From NCBI GenBank assembly GCA_021810105.1, contig JAJZJM010000004.1, positions 62,001 through 126,000 of the forward strand: a stretch of 64,000 nucleotides of DNA, written 5' to 3'. The notes below the pieces were generated by a model. It made no database searches and was not told where the DNA came from. It saw nothing but the letters and a program-made list of their open reading frames with translations. Positions 60,444 through 64,000 of this stretch are shown piece by piece. The translations under genes were made by a program, and so were the position numbers. The DNA comes from Microcaldota archaeon. GTDB taxonomy: Archaea > Micrarchaeota > Micrarchaeia > Micrarchaeales > Micrarchaeaceae. Position 1 is the first letter of the stretch. The number at the start of each line of letters is the position of its first letter.

Positions 60444-61124
60444 ATGAAAATTAGCTTCGTAGTGCCAACAAAGAACGAGGGCACTACTCCTGGCATAATA
60501 CGCAACATATACAGGATATTCGGCAGAGGCGTAGAGGTCATTGTAGTGGACAAGAGTGATTCCGAATATAGGGCACCTCTTTACAAGACAGGGGCAAAAA
60601 TTGTTGTGCAGAAGCACGGAGTCTACGAGCATGCTTTAGTTGAGGGGCTCAGGCTTGCACATGGAGATATACTTGCATGTATAGATCCGGACGGCACATA
60701 TTCTGTGAGAGACCTGAAAAGAATCGTAGATTATCTTTCCAATCATAAAGAGTATGCTTATGTAGGAGGCGACAGAATGGATTGCTCCGGTGCTGCAATG
60801 CCTCCTCTGATCAAATTCGGCAACAGATGGTTTGGCTTTCTTGCAAGCGTTCTTACAGGTCAATGGATGCGCGACACTTTCAGCGGCTCTTTTGCAATGA
60901 GAAGGGCGGCCTATAACACCATAAAGAAGATGGATGCATATGTTGCTGGTCCGACTATATTTCAGATGGCTCTGGCCAGAAAGGGCTATAGAATACAAAT
61001 GATACCGATAACTTACAGGCCGAGACCCCACGGAACCAAGCCTAAAACAACATCGTTCAAACCCCTTTTCGGTTTCAGGCTGACGTGGAACATGATACTT
61101 GGGAGGCTCAGAACGCTGCAATAA
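60444..61124 (+). CDS. GT2 glycosyltransferase, dolichyl-phosphate sugar synthase-like (copy A)
   Basis: A 226-residue GT-A domain without membrane helices. It starts I-S-F-V-V-P-T-K-N-E, has I-D-P-D-G-T-Y (D-x-D, near 76-82) and F-S-G-S-F-A-M-R-R. It resembles the catalytic domain of DPM1-type enzymes that load a lipid carrier. It is a clear paralogue of the gene at 62830. Confidence 0.85.
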   Translation: MKISFVVPTKNEGTTPGIIRNIYRIFGRGVEVIVVDKSDSEYRAPLYKTGAKIVVQKHGVYEHALVEGLRLAHGDILACIDPDGTYSVRDLKRIVDYLSNHKEYAYVGGDRMDCSGAAMPPLIKFGNRWFGFLASVLTGQWMRDTFSGSFAMRRAAYNTIKKMDAYVAGPTIFQMALARKGYRIQMIPITYRPRPHGTKPKTTSFKPLFGFRLTWNMILGRLRTLQ

Positions 61125-61198
61125 TGATGCGCAGCGAAAGGGAAGCCATTTACATCTCTAGATACTTTTTATATTAAATGAGACAAAAAGTGTCCTAA

Positions 61199-61598
61199 AT
61201 GAAACAAATTTTATATCGCTATGCGGAACTTCCAGATCTATTTACAGCGGACAGCATTGCGCATGTGCTGCAGGAACTTAACGCACTCTTTGCCAGCGAA
61301 GGTCAGAAGGTAGCGCTTTTTAGCGGCGGCGCGCTAAACAAGATTTACTTTGGAAAGGACCAGCAGCTCTCTTACGGTATTGACATGGAAAGCTTCGCTT
61401 TCGAGAAGAGCATTGCGCTGCTACAAAGAGTTTCGGAAACCAAGATTGCACATCCGAAAAGCTCGAGGTATGTCTACAATGGGTAGTAGCGGAGGCATGA
61501 AGTATCTGAAAGCATAGATGTGACTATGCCAGTCGACTTTAAAATAATGATCGGAGATATACTATTAAAACTTAATAGTATCTTTATGTAGTGTTTCA
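61199..61598 (+). pseudogene. broken AbiEii-like nucleotidyltransferase
   Basis: A 95-codon frame (61199-61486) with A-L-F-S-G-G-A-L-N-K-I-Y-F-G and then L-S-Y-G-I-D-M-E, the GG-x-A-L-x-K-x-Y-F ... S-x-D-x-D region of AbiEii toxins with the first aspartate changed to glycine. Two TAG codons end it, but the same frame continues with V-T-M-P-V-D-F-K-I-M. The full protein should be about 250-300 residues. It is a decayed toxin gene without an antitoxin. Confidence 0.65.
61559..61581 (+). promoter_or_regulatory. 10-bp-arm inverted repeat before GT4 gene
   Basis: ATACTATTAA (61559-61568) and TTAATAGTAT (61572-61581) around AAC, ending 17 bases before ATG 61599. AT-rich, so it may double as the core promoter. 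It could be an operator left over from the decayed toxin locus. Confidence 0.5.
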
Positions 61599-62726
61599 AT
61601 GAGAATCGCGTTTGTGTCAGATGCAGCATCGCCGTGGCATGCAGGCGGAGTAGAATATACAGAAAGAATGGAGGCTGAGGCGCTTGCGAGGCGCCATGAT
61701 GTACACTTCTTCTCTTTTATGTGGAAGGGAATGGCGAAGGAGTTTACAGATAAAAAAATAAACTATCATTGCTCGCATTATCTTACGGATAACGAATTCT
61801 ACAGGCATAATAGAAGGTCTATAAGGGAGGCTTTTTATTTTTCATTGATATGCTTGAGGCTCTTCTCGGAAAGGTTCGATATAGTACAGGTGAACGCATT
61901 TCCCATACTGCACCTGCCTCTGGTAAAACTTTACTGCAAACTGACAAAGTGCAAATTGATAATGGATGTTGCGGACGTATGGGACAAAAAATACTGGAGG
62001 GAATACATAGGGCCTTTCTGGGGAACTTTTGCAAGCATTATGTCTGATTGGGCTCTTCGGGGCGCTGATCTCTATATAGCCAACCCTGGAGAAGTTTACA
62101 AGAGCCTTGTTGCGATAGGAGTGCAAAAAGAAAAGATCCATACATTTTCTCCTATAATAGACAGCTCTTTTGTATCAAGAATAAATGCAAAGGAAAGAAA
62201 GGGCCTTGTAGTATCTATAGGAAGGCTGGTAAACTACAAAAGATTCGACTCTGTTCTATACGCTGTGAAAGCCGCATCTGAGAGGTTCCCTGGAATAAAT
62301 TGCGCGGTTGTTGGGGAAGGTCCTGAAGAGAAAAACCTCAAGCGCCTTGTTAGGGAGCTTGGCATAGAATCTACGGCAAAGATAAGAGGGAGATATAGCG
62401 ACAAGTTGGGCCTCTACTCTCTTATCAAGTCTGCGTCTCTAATGCTGAATATGTCTGAGAGGGAAGGCCTCAGCGTAATAACTCTTGAGAGCCTTGCGCT
62501 TGGGACTCCTGTGGTGCTCCCAAGCTATTCGACAATACCGGATATTGTCAAAGAGATGTGCGTTGTCTGCGATGTTGACGACATACCATCAACAATTGCA
62601 AAAATCTGCAACTCCAAATCAAAGCGGGCTTTCATAAAAAACAGCAGAAACCTTGAACTTTTCAGCACGTCCAAGATAGACAGTTTCTATAACAAAATCT
62701 TTAGGCAGCTAGGATTACACAAGTAA
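61599..62726 (+). CDS. glycosyltransferase family 4 (GT-B)
   Basis: A 375-residue protein: M-R-I-A-F-V-S-D-A-A-S-P-W-H-A-G-G-V-E at the start (glycine-rich acceptor loop), V-V-S-I-G-R-L-V-N-Y-K-R-F at about 207-219, V-V-G-E-G-P-E and the C-terminal M-S-E-R-E-G-L-S-V-I-T-L-E-S-L-A-L-G-T-P-V-V (E-x7-E). A standard retaining GT4. Confidence 0.9.
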   Translation: MRIAFVSDAASPWHAGGVEYTERMEAEALARRHDVHFFSFMWKGMAKEFTDKKINYHCSHYLTDNEFYRHNRRSIREAFYFSLICLRLFSERFDIVQVNAFPILHLPLVKLYCKLTKCKLIMDVADVWDKKYWREYIGPFWGTFASIMSDWALRGADLYIANPGEVYKSLVAIGVQKEKIHTFSPIIDSSFVSRINAKERKGLVVSIGRLVNYKRFDSVLYAVKAASERFPGINCAVVGEGPEEKNLKRLVRELGIESTAKIRGRYSDKLGLYSLIKSASLMLNMSEREGLSVITLESLALGTPVVLPSYSTIPDIVKEMCVVCDVDDIPSTIAKICNSKSKRAFIKNSRNLELFSTSKIDSFYNKIFRQLGLHK

Positions 62727-62829
62727 TCGCATAGGTGCAGGCTATTTGTTTGCCAGACCTTTTTGCTGCAATTCCTGCTTATCGTATCTTATTTTATAAT
62801 GTTTGCTAAGAATAGAATAGCGTGTAATT

Positions 62830-63546
62830 ATGGTTGAGGTAAGCATAATTGCTCCGACAATGTATGAGGAGCGAGCGCCTGAGATTGCCAAAGAGATATT
62901 TGGTGTGTTTGGCAGAGGCGTAGAGGTCATAATAGTAGACAAGAGTAACCTCCCGTACAGGAAGCTGTTCAGGAATACCGGGGCAAAAGTAATCGTCCAG
63001 AAGACCAAAGGGTATGAAGGAGCTGTGATGGAAGGTTTCAGGGCAGCCAAAGGAACAAAGGTACTCGCCTCTATAGACCCTGACGGCACCTACTCTGTGA
63101 AAGACCTTAGGAGAGTAATAGATACCGTAATTAATGAGGGCTACGACTTTGTTTCAGGGGACAGGTCAGGCTGCTCTTCGGAAGCAATGCTGCCTCACCT
63201 GAAGCTAGGCAATTTTGTACTTGCGCTTATTTTCGACATGCTTTTCCTGCAGCGCATGCGCGACGTTTTTAGCGGCTCTTTTGCTATGAAAAGAGAGGCA
63301 TTCGACTCTATAAAAGATGTCAAGACCTACCATTCAGGCACTCTGCTATTCGAGATGGAGCTTGCAAAAAGGGGCTACAGGCTTAAAAACATACACATAT
63401 CGTATGAACCAAGAAGGGGGACAGAATCAAAACTGGCTAAGTCTAAAGTAGTATATGGATTTAAGACATTCAAGGAGATGCTGAAAGTTAGAGGCAGAGA
63501 GGCATCGCAGCTTATAGACGATATGCTAAAAGAGCGCTTCAAATGA
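62830..63546 (+). CDS. GT2 glycosyltransferase, dolichyl-phosphate sugar synthase-like (copy B)
   Basis: A 238-residue paralogue of 60444-61124. Shared stretches include G-R-G-V-E-V-I, V-D-K-S, I-D-P-D-G-T-Y-S-V and F-S-G-S-F-A-M. It also lacks membrane helices. The pair may use different sugar donors or act in sequence on a lipid-linked glycan. Confidence 0.85.
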   Translation: MVEVSIIAPTMYEERAPEIAKEIFGVFGRGVEVIIVDKSNLPYRKLFRNTGAKVIVQKTKGYEGAVMEGFRAAKGTKVLASIDPDGTYSVKDLRRVIDTVINEGYDFVSGDRSGCSSEAMLPHLKLGNFVLALIFDMLFLQRMRDVFSGSFAMKREAFDSIKDVKTYHSGTLLFEMELAKRGYRLKNIHISYEPRRGTESKLAKSKVVYGFKTFKEMLKVRGREASQLIDDMLKERFK

Positions 63547-63616
63547 TTGAGGTTTGCTTATTACCGAAAAGGCAGGGCATAAATATGTGAAATCTGCAAA
63601 AACTATTGGTGACAGC

Positions 63617-63940
63617 ATGAAAAAACCTAAGATTGCTGAAAAGACCGGAACTAAGACCGGAGTTGTGGAAATCTCTTCGTCAGGGATAGGCAGGCTTGGT
63701 ATGGATGTTTCTAATGGGAATTATATAGGGAGAATGTCGGACATAAGCATGGAGGTACTTAATCAGATTATTCATCTCCTTGGAGGGAATCCGACAGAAT
63801 TATGGAAAAAAACATGTGAAGGCGATGAAAGGATAAGGTATAAGTTAACTGGAAAAATTACTGTAGAGGCAGAGCTTATACATGCTCCTGAGGGGATCGG
63901 CATAAGAAAACCTCCTGATGAAGAGAAAGAAAAAAATTGA
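63617..63940 (+). CDS. hypothetical small protein
   Basis: 107 residues from ATG 63617 (open to TTG 63554). A Lys/Thr-rich N-terminus is followed by a compact domain with L-N-Q-I-I-H-L-L-G-G-N-P-T-E-L-W. The tail is acidic. No family is recognised. The following partial gene starts inside its 3' end. Confidence 0.5.
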   Translation: MKKPKIAEKTGTKTGVVEISSSGIGRLGMDVSNGNYIGRMSDISMEVLNQIIHLLGGNPTELWKKTCEGDERIRYKLTGKITVEAELIHAPEGIGIRKPPDEEKEKN

Positions 63941-64000
63941 CACCATACTCTTGTCCTACAATGAGATTATTGCTGCAGAAGAAAAACAGACCTATTCAGC
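63918..64000 (+). CDS. start of a gene running off the window
   Basis: From ATG 63918 an open frame reads M-K-R-K-K-K-I-D-T-I-L-L-S-Y-N-E-I and continues to the window end. It overlaps the upstream gene by 23 bases. Too short to assign; the V/I-L-L-S-Y-N-E pattern would suit the first strand of a GT2 enzyme. Confidence 0.4.
   Translation, partial: MKRKKKIDTILLSYNEIIAAEEKQTYS

Noticed and set aside
60636-61121. 161-residue minus-strand frame opposite the GT2 gene
   Set aside because: Antisense shadow of a gene with an intact GT2 active-site pattern.

Overview
This window looks archaeal and has moderate-to-low GC. The evidence is archaeal TATA boxes close to start codons, many likely leaderless starts, type IV pilin precursors with class III (QxSxExxxL-like) signals, a tricorn-factor-type M1 aminopeptidase, a TRAM-domain protein, an Lrp/AsnC-type regulator and VapBC. 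The many short secreted or membrane proteins and compact, overlapping genes would fit a DPANN lineage such as Micrarchaeota. That placement is an inference: no rRNA or ribosomal protein is present to test it.

Layout. 1-4 kb: an intact tRNA-Val(GAC) followed by a small island flanked by a 33-bp direct repeat of the tRNA 3' half (49-81 and 3900-3932). The island carries an AIPR-family protein, a beta-class DNA methyltransferase and an HNH nuclease, but no recognisable integrase. 4.1-10.9 kb: a rhomboid-like protein, then a tightly packed type IV pilus-like operon (one ATPase, two single-domain membrane platform proteins, six pilin-like or small membrane proteins) behind a strong inverted repeat. 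10.9-22.7 kb: mostly housekeeping and hypothetical genes (agmatinase, acetyltransferase, M1 aminopeptidase, GT2 enzyme, a GTPase-less EF-Tu/SelB relative, TRAM protein, MFS transporter).

22.7-31.3 kb is an accessory region. It holds VapBC, an AbiEi-like regulator with a 9-bp-arm operator at its start codon, decayed genes (a truncated acetyltransferase, a class II aldolase fragment, a PLD-family gene broken by an in-frame TGA), and three consecutive genes each preceded by the same 24-bp sequence, one of which encodes a divergent pyrophosphatase-like protein. 31.4-39.9 kb: AlkA glycosylase, MscS channel, a nucleotidyltransferase/winged-helix pair, an internally deleted IS200/IS605-type element, a DMT transporter, an Lrp-like regulator and exported proteins. 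40.2-45.5 kb: a four-gene run with a very large tandem metallophosphoesterase, an HExxH protein, an unknown protein and a K+ channel.

45.5-49.8 kb: a nucleotidyltransferase, a kinase-like protein, an AbiEi-like protein and an SSS symporter with its DUF3311 partner. 49.9-64 kb is a cell-surface glycan region: two large membrane proteins, a SAM methyltransferase, an FkbM methyltransferase, three GT4 and three GT2 glycosyltransferases, and a sugar GHMP kinase. The section from about 53.4 to 58.2 kb is clearly more AT-rich than its surroundings and may have been acquired. Parts of AbiE-like toxin-antitoxin systems (nucleotidyltransferases at 33.4, 45.6 and 61.2 kb; AbiEi-like proteins at 23.8 and 47.4 kb) are scattered rather than paired.
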